Below are positions 27,545 to 36,899 of a DNA stretch of 64,000 nucleotides, piece by piece; position 1 is the first letter of the stretch, and each line of letters opens with the position of its first letter. The notes beneath the pieces are model-generated. The model saw only the letters and a program-made list of their open reading frames with translations, ran no database searches and was not told the DNA's origin. Where the stretch lies: positions 52,421 to 116,420 of the forward strand of contig JBBSQW010000010.1 in assembly GCA_038243635.1 (NCBI GenBank). Reading direction: 5' to 3'. Origin of the DNA: Pseudopedobacter sp038243635. Its GTDB lineage: Bacteria; Bacteroidota; Bacteroidia; Sphingobacteriales; Sphingobacteriaceae. The position numbers were made by a program, and so were the translations under genes.

Positions 27545-27552
27545 TATATTTG
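27545..27552 (+). promoter_or_regulatory. -7 element of tyrS
   Basis: TATATTTG, 40 bases before the tyrS start codon; matches TAnnTTTG. Confidence 0.55.
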
Positions 27553-27592
27553 CGCTTTTCTAAGATAATAACAAATTTTAAATAAACAGAGA

Positions 27593-28876
27593 ATGAATTT
27601 TGTTGAAGAGTTACGTTGGCGAGGTTTAATACAAGATATTACACCAGGTACGGAAGAAGAGCTTTTAAAAGGCATGACTGGAGGCTATATTGGCTTTGAC
27701 CCAACCGCAGATTCATTACATGTAGGTGGTTTGCTCCAAATTTTTACTTTAATGCGGTTTCAAAAAGCAGGGCACAAACCTTTTGCGTTAGTTGGCGGTG
27801 CAACCGGAATGGTTGGAGATCCATCAGGGAAATCTCAAGAACGAAATCTATTGTACGAAGATACCTTAGCTATAAATGTAAGTGGTATTAAAAGTCAGTT
27901 AGAACGTTTTTTAGATTTTGATTGTGGCGCAAACAGTGCGGAGATTGTAAACAACTTCGATTGGTTTAAGAACTACAGTTTTTTAGATTTTATTAGAGAT
28001 GCCGGTAAGCATATTACGGTAAACTATATGATGTCTAAAGAATCGGTAAAGAAGCGTTTAGATAGTGAAGTTGGGATGTCTTTTACAGAGTTTTCATACC
28101 AGTTGATTCAAGGTTACGATTTTTACTACTTGTGGAAGAACATGAACTGTAAACTGCAAATGGGAGGATCAGATCAGTGGGGGAATATTGTAACAGGAAC
28201 AGAGTTTATCAGAAGAAAAGGTGGCGGACATGCGTTTGCATTAACATCACCATTAATAAAAAAAGCAGACGGAACTAAATTCGGTAAAACCGAAGGAGGG
28301 AATATTTGGTTAGATGCAAAACGAACAAGTCCGTATCAGTTTTACCAATTTTGGTTAAATTCTACGGATAGCGATGCAGAAAACTATATTAAAATATTTA
28401 CTTTCTTTAACAAAGAAGAGATTGATGGTTTGATTGCAGAACACGCAAAAGCCCCACATTTAAGAACGCTACAAAAAACTTTAGCAAAAGATGTTACCGA
28501 AAGAGTACACGGTGCGGACGCTTTGCAAACTGCTTTAAGTACTACCGATTTTCTTTTTAAAAACGGATCGTTAGATTTCTTAAAAGCAATGAATGAGCAA
28601 CAGATTCTTGAAGTTTTTGAAGGAATTGCGCAATTCGAAGTTTCTAAAAGTGAGTTTGAAGAAGGGATAGATATACCAACATTGTTGGCGGACAAAACCA
28701 GTATATTTCCTTCAAAAGGAGAAGCTAAAAAGATGATTTTGGGTGGAGGAGTTTCCATCAATAGAGAGAAGCTGAACAATGCCGAATTATCATCAAAAAA
28801 TATACAAGCCATTAATAATCAGTTTATAGTCGTTCAAAAAGGAAAGAAGAATTATTATTTGATTGATTTAAAATAG
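27593..28876 (+). CDS. tyrS: tyrosyl-tRNA synthetase
   Basis: 427-residue class I synthetase. HVGG (after FDPTADSL) is the HIGH motif; KFGKT replaces KMSKS; YDFYYLWKNMNCKLQMGGSDQWGN forms the tyrosine and tRNA site. A C-terminal S4-like RNA-binding domain (about 355-427, SIFPSKGEAKKMILGGGVSIN) is present. Complete and single; expected cytosolic and essential. Confidence 0.96.
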   Translation: MNFVEELRWRGLIQDITPGTEEELLKGMTGGYIGFDPTADSLHVGGLLQIFTLMRFQKAGHKPFALVGGATGMVGDPSGKSQERNLLYEDTLAINVSGIKSQLERFLDFDCGANSAEIVNNFDWFKNYSFLDFIRDAGKHITVNYMMSKESVKKRLDSEVGMSFTEFSYQLIQGYDFYYLWKNMNCKLQMGGSDQWGNIVTGTEFIRRKGGGHAFALTSPLIKKADGTKFGKTEGGNIWLDAKRTSPYQFYQFWLNSTDSDAENYIKIFTFFNKEEIDGLIAEHAKAPHLRTLQKTLAKDVTERVHGADALQTALSTTDFLFKNGSLDFLKAMNEQQILEVFEGIAQFEVSKSEFEEGIDIPTLLADKTSIFPSKGEAKKMILGGGVSINREKLNNAELSSKNIQAINNQFIVVQKGKKNYYLIDLK

Positions 28877-28894
28877 ATTCAGACATATATTTCT

Positions 28895-28902
28895 TATATT
28901 TG
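28895..28902 (+). promoter_or_regulatory. -7 element of the RES-Xre operon, next to the start codon
   Basis: TATATTTG ends only five bases before the ATG at 28908, so transcription should start at or within a few bases of the start codon. The mRNA would then be leaderless or nearly so. Confidence 0.5.
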
Positions 28903-28907
28903 GATAT

Positions 28908-29408
28908 ATGTCTGATTTTGATAAAAACATACTTGAAGAGCCAGTAGGTGTTTACAGCACACATTTCTTTGATGTAGCGCAACAAATGGTTTTGCTATTT
29001 GGCGGTATTGGCGCTTTGAACCTCAAATCAAACGTTGTTTCTGATTTTGATTTGCTAGAACTAACCCGTAGAGGTATCCCAAAAAAAGCAATTTTAAGCT
29101 TAGTTAAAAAAATATCTTTAACTATTCAAGAGCTAGCGGGTGTGATGCATATTAACGAAAGAACGTTCCAGCGCTTTAACGATACTGATTTTGTAAAATC
29201 AGAATATTCTGAAAAAGCAATTGAATTGGCAAGGTTGTACGCCCGCGGCGAAGAGGTTTTTGGCTCTTTAGATAAATTCAAAATTTGGATGAAAACTCCG
29301 GCTATCGTCTTTAAAAACAATACCCCGTTTGCTTTATTAGATTCCTCCATTGGTTTTGGGTTGGTTTTTACTGAGCTTGGCCGTATAGAACACGGTATAT
29401 TTTCATAA
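28908..29408 (+). CDS. Xre/MbcA/ParS-type antitoxin of a RES toxin
   Basis: 166 residues. A helical N-terminal part with an Xre-like DNA-binding segment (SLTIQELAGVMHINERTFQRF) is followed by the DUF2384/MbcA toxin-binding domain (KAIELARLYARGEEVFGSLDKFKIWM, with the final FTELGRIEHG). It neutralises the RES toxin encoded directly downstream; the TAA stop and the toxin ATG are adjacent. Confidence 0.9.
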   Translation: MSDFDKNILEEPVGVYSTHFFDVAQQMVLLFGGIGALNLKSNVVSDFDLLELTRRGIPKKAILSLVKKISLTIQELAGVMHINERTFQRFNDTDFVKSEYSEKAIELARLYARGEEVFGSLDKFKIWMKTPAIVFKNNTPFALLDSSIGFGLVFTELGRIEHGIFS

Positions 29409-29858
29409 ATGGAATTATACAGATTAGGTGCTTGCCATTATGCAGATAATTTAAGCGGAGAAGGGGCAAGAATTTACGGTGGAAGATGGAATTCTGAAGG
29501 TGTGCCAGCTGTTTATTTCGCAAGTTCTAGAGCGTTAGCAGTTTTAGAAGTTTTGGTGCATTTACCTACTGGCTTATTGCCGAGTAATTTCTGTATGACC
29601 AATTTTACGCTCGACTCCAGTTTTGTAGAGCTTAAAGCAGAGGACTTACCCGCTAAGTGGCAAAGCTATCCTTTTGGAAAGCAAACGCAAATGCTGGGAA
29701 ATCGATTTTTCAAAGAAAATACAGCGCTATTGTTAAAAGTTCCTTCGGCAATAGTGAGTGGTGATTTTAATTATGTTGCCAATCCTTTACATCCATGTAT
29801 CAAGAACATTAAATTGATAGAGAAGGTCGGTTTCTCTTTTGACGACCGATTGCTTTAG
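29409..29858 (+). CDS. RES-domain toxin (NAD+-degrading)
   Basis: 149 residues, full length for the family. Conserved elements include YRLGACHYADNLSGEGAR, then GGRWNSEGVPAVYFA (the RES Arg and the GRWN core) and SRALAVLEVLVHL with its Glu; the C-terminal SAIVSGDFNYVANPLHP contains the Ser and the Asn-Pro-x-His segment. RES toxins degrade NAD+ and halt growth. Antitoxin-first order with no gap. Confidence 0.92.
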   Translation: MELYRLGACHYADNLSGEGARIYGGRWNSEGVPAVYFASSRALAVLEVLVHLPTGLLPSNFCMTNFTLDSSFVELKAEDLPAKWQSYPFGKQTQMLGNRFFKENTALLLKVPSAIVSGDFNYVANPLHPCIKNIKLIEKVGFSFDDRLL

Positions 29859-29864
29859 TGGTCG

Positions 29865-30833
29865 TTAAAGCACCATCAGATTACAACCTCTAATATCGCT
29901 ATCATCGAATCTTCCTAAAACTTCAAATTCTCCATTCTTTTTAGTTTTACCTAAATCTTGCGTAGCAATAAAAGAGCAGGAATGCATATTTGCCAAATCA
30001 ATAACGTTTATTCCACCAGATTTTTCATGGTTTAACAAACTCAAAGGATCGTTAGTGTCGCGTATTAGCACTTTCATCCATGGCGGGCATGCAAAAATTC
30101 CATCTCCTTTAGAATAAGCTTGGGAAAGCAGTTCTGTCATTCCGTATTCCGAATGTATTTTTGAAATACCAAAGCCTTTGGTCAAAACCGCATGCAATTC
30201 TTCACGCACCATTTCCTTACGTTGACCTTTCATTCCGCCAGTTTCCATTACGGTTAAACAGGGGAAGTCGGTTTGAAAATTTTCTACAAAATCTAAAAGT
30301 GCATAAGTAATACCTATCAAAATGGTTTTTTGATTGCTCTCTTTTAAAAGATTTAGAGTTTCATTTAGTTCCGCATGGTTGTGCAAGAAGAAACCACTTT
30401 TTGGGTGTTTTGATCTTTTTATTAAATCATCAACCATGTAAATTAACGAAGAACCTTCACGTTCTAAATAACTGGGCAATAATGCTAAAACGCAAGTACT
30501 TTCAATATCTCCGTAAAACAGCTCGAAAGCTTTTAAATAACTTCGTTCATAAAGTTTTGTATCCTGTACATAATGTTTGCTCGTTAAACTTCCTGTTGTT
30601 CCCGAACTCGAAAAGATGACATCGGCGAAAGCTTGATCTTCAATGATTTGGTGAGTTTTAAAAAAAGAAATAGGTAAAAAAGGGATTTGGGTATAATGTC
30701 TAAGACTATCCGGTTTAATTTTAAGTGCATTAACAAAATCTTTATAAACTGACACCGTTTGGTATTGTAACTTAAAAACATCTAAACAGACATGGTTAAA
30801 CTGGGTTTCGTTTTGGATGTTGAAAATGTTCAT
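29865..30833 (-). CDS. LuxE-like acyl-protein synthetase / AMP-forming ligase
   Basis: About 322 residues from ATG 30833. The phosphate-binding loop FSSSGTTGSLTSKHYV (about 93-107) and an ALLPSYLEREGSSL segment match LuxE and the wider adenylate-forming family, and EYGMTELLSQAYS supplies the A5-like motif. LuxE activates a fatty acid and passes it to LuxC; here no luxC, luxD or acyl carrier protein gene is adjacent, so the substrate and acceptor are unknown. Other Bacteroidota carry it as a lone gene. Stops seven bases from the end of the convergent RES gene. Confidence 0.75.
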   Translation of the reverse strand: MNIFNIQNETQFNHVCLDVFKLQYQTVSVYKDFVNALKIKPDSLRHYTQIPFLPISFFKTHQIIEDQAFADVIFSSSGTTGSLTSKHYVQDTKLYERSYLKAFELFYGDIESTCVLALLPSYLEREGSSLIYMVDDLIKRSKHPKSGFFLHNHAELNETLNLLKESNQKTILIGITYALLDFVENFQTDFPCLTVMETGGMKGQRKEMVREELHAVLTKGFGISKIHSEYGMTELLSQAYSKGDGIFACPPWMKVLIRDTNDPLSLLNHEKSGGINVIDLANMHSCSFIATQDLGKTKKNGEFEVLGRFDDSDIRGCNLMVL

Positions 30834-30910
30834 ATCCAAAGGTAATAAAAGACTATTTCATTGTGGTTTTAAATATATAATTGTAATGAGTCTTTTCATT
30901 TCAAAATTTA

Positions 30911-30918
30911 TAGCTTTG
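30911..30918 (+). promoter_or_regulatory. -7 element upstream of gldA
   Basis: TAGCTTTG fits TAnnTTTG and lies 22 bases before the TTG start codon. Confidence 0.45.
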
Positions 30919-30940
30919 GTTTTCAATAAATAAATAAGAT

Positions 30941-31657
30941 TTGAGTATCAGTGTTAAAGCTTTAAGCAAGAATTACGGCTCACAGAAAGCAGTTGATCAA
31001 ATTTCTTTTGAAGCCAAACCTGGGAAAATTTTGGGTTTTTTAGGTCCAAATGGTGCAGGGAAATCTACTACCATGAAAATGTTGACTTCGTTTATTCCTA
31101 AAACAGGTGGTTCGGCGCAAGTTTGTGGTTTTGATATTACCGAACAATCATTAGACGTACGGAGAAATATCGGCTACTTGCCAGAAAATAATCCGCTGTA
31201 TAAAGAAATGTATGTCAAAGAGTTTTTGTATTTTATTGGTGATGTTTACCATCTAAGAAACCTAAAAAATCGTGTTAACGAGGTTATAAAATTAACCGGA
31301 CTCGAAAAAGAGCAACACAAAAAAATTGGCCAGTTATCAAAAGGATATAAACAACGCGTAGGTTTAGCACAAGCAATTATCCACGACCCTAAAGTTTTGA
31401 TTTTAGATGAGCCAACATCTGGCCTTGACCCTAATCAATTAATAGAAATTAGAGCTTTGATTAAAGAACTGGGCAAAACTAAAACAGTGGTTTTATCTAC
31501 CCATATTATGCAAGAGGTGGAAGCCATTTGCGACGAAATTGTGATTATTAATAAGGGTAGGATTGTAGCTAACGATACCTTATCAGGGCTATTGGACACG
31601 CACCAAGAAAAAACCTTGGAACCTATTTTTGTAAAGCTTACCAAAGATTCAGAATAA
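30941..31657 (+). CDS. gldA: gliding-motility-type ABC transporter ATPase GldA
   Basis: 238 residues. Walker A GPNGAGKST (about 36-44), the signature LSKGYKQRVGLAQA (about 133-146), Walker B VLILDEPTSGLDP and the H-loop STHIMQEVE are intact. The only in-frame start before the conserved SVKALSKNYG is TTG at 30941, so translation begins at TTG. With GldF and GldG it forms an ABC exporter-like complex first found in gliding flavobacteria; many non-gliding relatives also have it, so motility cannot be inferred. Confidence 0.93.
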   Translation: MSISVKALSKNYGSQKAVDQISFEAKPGKILGFLGPNGAGKSTTMKMLTSFIPKTGGSAQVCGFDITEQSLDVRRNIGYLPENNPLYKEMYVKEFLYFIGDVYHLRNLKNRVNEVIKLTGLEKEQHKKIGQLSKGYKQRVGLAQAIIHDPKVLILDEPTSGLDPNQLIEIRALIKELGKTKTVVLSTHIMQEVEAICDEIVIINKGRIVANDTLSGLLDTHQEKTLEPIFVKLTKDSE

Positions 31658-31680
31658 TCAACGAAAAATATCAGCGTTAA

Positions 31681-32409
31681 ATGTTAACCATTTATAAAAA
31701 AGAACTTTTTGCTTACCTAAACTCCTTGGTAGCTTATATTACCATCGGTGTTTTTTTACTCGTTCTAAGTCTATTCCTTTGGGTTTTCCCAGATACCAGT
31801 GTGTTAGAGTATGGTTATGCGAGTTTAGACAGTTTGTTTAACACAGTTCCATACTTGTTCATGTTTTTAATTCCGGCAATTACCATGCGCACCTTTGCTG
31901 AAGAAAAAAAGGAGGGAACTTTTGAGTTATTAGCTACTCGGCCTTTAGCTGACTGGCAAATCATTTTGGGCAAATATTTCGCCTCGTTAACTTTAGTGCT
32001 ATTTTCGCTGTTGCCAACTTTGGTATATTATCTATCGGTATATCAATTGGGCGCAGTAATAGGCAATATAGATTCTGGAGCGGTTATAGGATCATACATT
32101 GGGCTTTTTTTACTAGGAGCAACATTCGTTGCGATAGGCATTTTTTCTTCATCGCTAACCAAAAACCAGATAATTGCTTTTACTATCGCTATTTTTTTGA
32201 GCTTTTTCGCTTTCAGCGGATTTGATTCCATGAGTCAAGTTTTATCCTTACAAAAGTTTGATAGTGTATTGATTAATTTGGGGATAAACGAACATTATCA
32301 GTCTATAAGCAGAGGTTTATTAGATTCGAGAGATTTAGTTTATTTTCTGAGCGTGATTGCTATTTTTTTACTGATTACGAAAACGATTTTGGGAGGTAGA
32401 AAATGGTAA
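31681..32409 (+). CDS. gldF: GldF, ABC transporter permease
   Basis: 242 residues with about six transmembrane helices. The start, LTIYKKELFAYLNSLVAYI, and the loop TMRTFAEEKKEGTFELLATRPLADWQI are typical of ABC-2 permeases of the Gld/Nos type. It starts 24 bases after gldA and overlaps gldG by seven bases, so the three are co-expressed. Confidence 0.92.
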   Translation: MLTIYKKELFAYLNSLVAYITIGVFLLVLSLFLWVFPDTSVLEYGYASLDSLFNTVPYLFMFLIPAITMRTFAEEKKEGTFELLATRPLADWQIILGKYFASLTLVLFSLLPTLVYYLSVYQLGAVIGNIDSGAVIGSYIGLFLLGATFVAIGIFSSSLTKNQIIAFTIAIFLSFFAFSGFDSMSQVLSLQKFDSVLINLGINEHYQSISRGLLDSRDLVYFLSVIAIFLLITKTILGGRKW

Positions 32410-34097
32410 ATCAGCAGCGTAAAAAAGACATACTGCAATTGGTAATTGCTTTGGTTGTTATCGCGGTTTTAAATATCGTTTCTCAATACGCGTTTACGAG
32501 GATTGATTTTACTAAAGAAAAACGCTACACCATTTCGCCAATTAGCATTCAAATTTTAGAAAACTTAAAAGCGCCGGTTAAAATCACTGTTTTTTTACAA
32601 GGTGAATTTCCGTCCGGATTTAAACGTTTACAGGATGCAACTAAAGATTTACTGATTGATTATAAGGCTTATGCTGGTGATCATATTCAGTTTGAATTTA
32701 TAAATCTGATGGAAGGTAAAAATCAGCAAGAGCAAGAAGAAGTTTACCACGAATTAAGCGAAAACGGAATTGAACCTACTAATTTAAGCGTTAAAACAGA
32801 ATCGGGTTTAAGCCAGAAAGTGATTTTTCCGGCAGCGATGGTCAGCTTTGCTAATCAAAATATTCCGGTTAGTTTGTTGCAAAATAGGATAGGAGTTACG
32901 CCAGAAGAAGTATTGAACAACTCTATCCAAAACTTAGAATATGCTTTTTCATCCGCCATAAAAAAAGCTGCCTCGGGCGGTAAGCCAAGAGTAGGCTTTA
33001 CAGAAGGAAACCAAGAATTAGATGATTTGCAATTGCAAGACGCTATGAAATCACTTGCTGATGGTTATGAAGCCGGACGCATTAACTTAAAAGCAATTAC
33101 CAGCAGCGGTTTGGCTATGCTAAAAGTGATGGTGATTGCAAAGCCAGAAACTAGCTTTTCTGAGTTGGAAAAATACAAAATAGACCAATTTTTAATGCGA
33201 GGCGGCAAAATTATTTGGACCATTGACCAAGTAAATGCTGATTTAGACAGCATGCGAAACGGTGCTCGTCAAGAGCAATTAGCATTTCAAAAGAAGCTAA
33301 ATTTAGACGATCAGCTGTTTACTTATGGTGTACGTATTAACTATGATTTGGTGGGAGATATGAATTGTGCGCAAATACCTGTAAATGTTGGCGCTGTTGG
33401 TGGTCAGCCTCAGTTGCAACTGGTTCCTTGGTTGTTTTACCCTATTATTATGCCGGTAAGTACGCACCCAATGGTTAAAAACTTAGACGGTATTAGAACT
33501 GAATTTATCAATACTATCGACACCATTTCGGTAGCAAATGTAAGGCATACGATTTTACTAACTACCTCGCCTTTTAATAGAGAAATGGAAACACCGAATA
33601 TCATATCGTTAAAAATGATAGAAGACACGCCAGATCCGAAGCTTTTTCAAAGTACGCCAAAACCTGTGTGTGTACTTTTAGAAGGTAGTTTTAAATCTAA
33701 TTTCGCAACTCAAGCTATTCCAAAAGGCGCAGATTTAGGGACTAAAACTGTTAATAAAAGTGAGTTTACCAAAATGTTAGTATTTAGTGACGGAGACGTT
33801 TTTAAAAGCCAAGTGAGCGGTAAAGATGGTTCGGTTTTTCCTTTAGGTTATGATAAATACAGCCAACAAACCTTCGGTAATAAAACCTTTTTGTTAAATG
33901 CAGTCGACTATCTTACAGATGATTCAGGTTTAATAGGACTAAGGTCAAAAGAGATAAAATTGAGGTTATTAGATAAAGGTAAGTTGGTTGCTGATAAACT
34001 GCAATGGCAATTAATTAATACGTTAATTCCGCTAATTACTTTGTTTCTTTTCGGAATTTTTCAACATCTTTATCGTAAACGAAAGTATGCAGCTTAA
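32403..34097 (+). CDS. gldG: GldG, ABC-associated substrate-binding/auxiliary protein
   Basis: 564 residues. A first TM helix (about 12-30), a large periplasmic domain (about 35-535) starting with RYTISPISIQILENLKAPVKI and containing the DUF4350/GldG-type core, and a final TM (about 540-557) followed by a basic tail. This is the usual architecture of GldG. It completes the gldA-gldF-gldG operon. Confidence 0.93.
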   Translation: MVNQQRKKDILQLVIALVVIAVLNIVSQYAFTRIDFTKEKRYTISPISIQILENLKAPVKITVFLQGEFPSGFKRLQDATKDLLIDYKAYAGDHIQFEFINLMEGKNQQEQEEVYHELSENGIEPTNLSVKTESGLSQKVIFPAAMVSFANQNIPVSLLQNRIGVTPEEVLNNSIQNLEYAFSSAIKKAASGGKPRVGFTEGNQELDDLQLQDAMKSLADGYEAGRINLKAITSSGLAMLKVMVIAKPETSFSELEKYKIDQFLMRGGKIIWTIDQVNADLDSMRNGARQEQLAFQKKLNLDDQLFTYGVRINYDLVGDMNCAQIPVNVGAVGGQPQLQLVPWLFYPIIMPVSTHPMVKNLDGIRTEFINTIDTISVANVRHTILLTTSPFNREMETPNIISLKMIEDTPDPKLFQSTPKPVCVLLEGSFKSNFATQAIPKGADLGTKTVNKSEFTKMLVFSDGDVFKSQVSGKDGSVFPLGYDKYSQQTFGNKTFLLNAVDYLTDDSGLIGLRSKEIKLRLLDKGKLVADKLQWQLINTLIPLITLFLFGIFQHLYRKRKYAA

Positions 34098-34103
34098 AAT
34101 TCA

Positions 34104-34111
34104 TATTTTTG
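34104..34111 (+). promoter_or_regulatory. -7 element of dnaN
   Basis: TATTTTTG fits TAnnTTTG, 35 bases before the dnaN start codon. Confidence 0.4.
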
Positions 34112-34145
34112 TTTTTTATAAGCCTTAAACAAACAAAGCGATAAG

Positions 34146-35270
34146 ATGAGATTCATTGTTTCTACGTCAACATTACTAAAACATTTACAAGCGGTAAGCG
34201 GTGCATTAAGCAATAGTGCAGTTTTACCTATCCTCGAGAATTTTTTATTCGAGATTAAGGATAGTACTTTAATTATTTCTGCTACAGATTTGCAAACAAG
34301 CATGACCACTTCATTAGCTGTAGAGTCTAAAGAAGGCGGTAAAATTGCTGTTCCATCAAAAATATTATTAGACACTTTAAAAACATTGCCAGAGCAGCCA
34401 ATTGCTTTTTCTGTAGACGATACTACTTTCGCAATAGAAATTAGTGCAGGTGATGGTAAGTATCGCTTAAGTGGAGAAAACGGAGAAGATTTCCCGAAAA
34501 TTCCGACAGTAGACAATGCATCATCGGTTAATTTGCCTGCGTCTGTTTTAGCAGAAGCAATCAGTAAAACTATTTTTGCGGTAAGTAATGATGAGTTGCG
34601 TCCAGCAATGACCGGTGTTTTTTGCCAGTTGTCTCCACAAAACGTAACGTTTGTTGCAACAGACGCACATAAGTTGGTGAGATACAGAAGAAATGACGCT
34701 AAAGCAGACGAAGCTACTTCATTTATTTTACCGCGTAAAGCATTAAACCTTTTAAAATCTTCATTACCATCAGAAGATTTAAACGTTTCTATCGAGTATA
34801 ACTCAACTAGTGCATTTTTTAAGTTTGCGAACATCAACTTAATTTGCCGTTTAATTGATGAGCGTTACCCGGATTACGAAGCGGTAATTCCTCAAAACAA
34901 CCCTAATAAGCTAACTTTAGAAAGAGCATTGTTTTTAAATTGCTTAAAAAGAGTCGTGATTTTTGCAAATAAAACTACGCACCAAGTAAGGTTAAAAATA
35001 AGCGGAGCGGAGTTACACATATCCTCAGAAGATATTGATTTTGCAAACGAAGCTCATGAGCGCATCAGCTGCCAGTTTGATGGTGACGATATGGAGATTG
35101 GTTTCAATGCTAAGTTTTTAATTGAAATGTTAAACAATCTATCTGGCGAAGAAGTTACTATTGAAATGAGTACGCCAAACAGAGCTGGAATTTTGTTTCC
35201 AAGCATCAAGGATGAAAATGAAGATATTTTGATGTTGGTAATGCCCGTAATGCTGAACAATCACGCATAA
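34146..35270 (+). CDS. dnaN: DNA polymerase III beta sliding clamp
   Basis: 374 residues, three repeated clamp domains of about 120 residues each. It begins MRFIVSTSTLLKHLQAVSGA, has LPILENFLFEI at the start of domain 1, RPAMTGVFCQL in domain 2, and ends with the family's MPVMLNNHA C-terminal stretch that lines the protein-binding pocket. It is not next to dnaA or recF, so the origin is probably elsewhere. Confidence 0.96.
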   Translation: MRFIVSTSTLLKHLQAVSGALSNSAVLPILENFLFEIKDSTLIISATDLQTSMTTSLAVESKEGGKIAVPSKILLDTLKTLPEQPIAFSVDDTTFAIEISAGDGKYRLSGENGEDFPKIPTVDNASSVNLPASVLAEAISKTIFAVSNDELRPAMTGVFCQLSPQNVTFVATDAHKLVRYRRNDAKADEATSFILPRKALNLLKSSLPSEDLNVSIEYNSTSAFFKFANINLICRLIDERYPDYEAVIPQNNPNKLTLERALFLNCLKRVVIFANKTTHQVRLKISGAELHISSEDIDFANEAHERISCQFDGDDMEIGFNAKFLIEMLNNLSGEEVTIEMSTPNRAGILFPSIKDENEDILMLVMPVMLNNHA

Positions 35271-35349
35271 GCGTAATTATATTTTTAAATAGATGGCTTG
35301 GTATAATAAACTGAGCCATTTTCGTTTTATTTGGCGACGATATAAAATC

Positions 35350-36060
35350 ATGTTGAAATCGATACAAAATGCTTCTTTAACTGTTCTCGGCTTTTTAACT
35401 TTGGCTTGTTTGCTTTATAGCTGTGACCCAATTGGGGAAGAATTGCAGGTTGGGGAAGCAAATCTACGAATTATCAACGCAGCGCCAGAAGCAAATGAAT
35501 ATAGTTTCTTTATTAACGATACGTTAAAAACCGGTCAGCCTTTAAAATTTGGAGAAGGAAGTGCGTATCTAAAAGTTTCTGCGGGTACAAACCAAGTATA
35601 CACCAAATTAAATGACGCAGTAATCTCCAATACGAAGATTAGTCTGTCTTTACTACCAAAAACTAATTATACTTTATTTTTAGCCGGAATGGCCTTAAAA
35701 GATTCCTTGATTTATGTTTCCACTTTAGACAGAAATCTAATTTTATCAGATACCATGGCCACCGTTAGATTTATTAATATTTCTCCAAACGCTAAGGCAT
35801 TGAATTTGGTGTTTCAGAATAACTTGGTGGATAGCGTGAATGTGATTAGTAGTGTAAATTATAGATCATCTTCTCAGTATGTTAAAATTAAGCCTTTGAA
35901 TTATTTTTTACGTGTTAAAAAAAATGTTGGAGCTGTACGTTTAGCCAATTTGGATAATTATAAATTGGAAGCTGGAAAAATATACACTTTCTGGACAAAA
36001 GGTTTAATTAACGGCAATGATGAATATGCTTTAGAACTGAAAGTTTTACAGGATAATTAG
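35350..36060 (+). CDS. DUF4397-type lipoprotein
   Basis: About 236 residues from ATG 35350 (MLKSIQNAS), chosen because a proper lipoprotein signal peptide with lipobox LYSC follows; 19 codons upstream are open but lack signal character. The mature part has two Ig-like beta domains of the DUF4397 type (ANLRIINAAPEANEYSFFIND; TVRFINISPNAKALNLVF). Probably faces the cell surface or periplasm. Role unknown. Confidence 0.8.
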   Translation: MLKSIQNASLTVLGFLTLACLLYSCDPIGEELQVGEANLRIINAAPEANEYSFFINDTLKTGQPLKFGEGSAYLKVSAGTNQVYTKLNDAVISNTKISLSLLPKTNYTLFLAGMALKDSLIYVSTLDRNLILSDTMATVRFINISPNAKALNLVFQNNLVDSVNVISSVNYRSSSQYVKIKPLNYFLRVKKNVGAVRLANLDNYKLEAGKIYTFWTKGLINGNDEYALELKVLQDN

Positions 36061-36143
36061 CAAAAAAAAGAATCTTATCCACACCACTAAAACAAAGAAA
36101 ATATTCGAAGCTTATTGTTAGCTTTGCGCAAAAAGAAATTCCC

Positions 36144-36797
36144 TTGGAAATACTATCAAATATTATCGACTTCATCATTCATATTGATGTTCATTTGAGT
36201 GAAATTATTAGAGATTATAGGGTTTGGACTTACCTTATTCTGTTTCTTATTATTTTTGCCGAGACCGGGCTAGTAGTAGTCCCGTTTTTACCGGGCGACT
36301 CCTTATTAATTGCAGCAGGTGCTTTAGTGTCTGTTGGGGACACTGGAATTAATATTTACTTACTAGCTGTGTTATTAATTGTAGCCGCAATTGTTGGTAA
36401 CACAGTAAACTATGAAATTGGACGATATTTTGGTGCGAGGGTTTTTAAGCCAGGCAACAAAATTTTGAAAGTAGAGTATTACGAGCAAACGAAAGATTTC
36501 TTTTTAAAGCATGGTGCGAAGGCTATTATCATTGGTCGCTTTTTGCCGATTTTAAGGACGGTGGTGCCTTTTGTTGCAGGTATTGGCAAATTAAGCCGCG
36601 GACGCTTTAACTATCTTAATGTGGTAGGCGGTGTAATTTGGATTGTATTGTTCCTTTTTGCTGGATATTTTTTAGGCCGATTTGACTTCTTTAAAAATAA
36701 TTTCTCCCTAATCGTTTTGATCGTGATCATTGTAACGATACTACCTGCCGTTTATGCAGGTGTAGCGAGCAGGTTTCCAAAAAAGAAAGCACTATAA
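36144..36797 (+). CDS. DedA family membrane protein
   Basis: 217 residues, TTG start at 36144, supported because the conserved start EILSNIIDFIIHIDVHLSEII lies directly behind it with no ATG in frame. Contains the DedA/VTT motifs: FAETGLVVVPFLPGDSLL (first re-entrant loop) and GRFLPILRTVVPFVAGIGKLSRGRF (second loop with essential Arg). The family moves undecaprenyl phosphate or phospholipid across the membrane. Confidence 0.9.
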   Translation: MEILSNIIDFIIHIDVHLSEIIRDYRVWTYLILFLIIFAETGLVVVPFLPGDSLLIAAGALVSVGDTGINIYLLAVLLIVAAIVGNTVNYEIGRYFGARVFKPGNKILKVEYYEQTKDFFLKHGAKAIIIGRFLPILRTVVPFVAGIGKLSRGRFNYLNVVGGVIWIVLFLFAGYFLGRFDFFKNNFSLIVLIVIIVTILPAVYAGVASRFPKKKAL

Positions 36798-36820
36798 AGA
36801 TTATTTGATATTTACATTTA

Positions 36821-36853
36821 GCTAGCTTAATTTATTAGGCTAGCTTTTTTTTG
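36821..36853 (+). terminator. terminator of dedA
   Basis: GCTAGCTTAAT and ATTAGGCTAGC arms (one G-U) followed by TTTTTTTT. Confidence 0.78.
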
Positions 36854-36899
36854 AGTTGATTTTCTTGTTTAAAAGCGTTTTTGTAAATGGTTTACCCGA

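Noticed and set aside
34146..35270. Replication origin near dnaN
   Set aside because: No dnaA, no DnaA-box cluster and no recF nearby; dnaN is often separate from the origin in this phylum.
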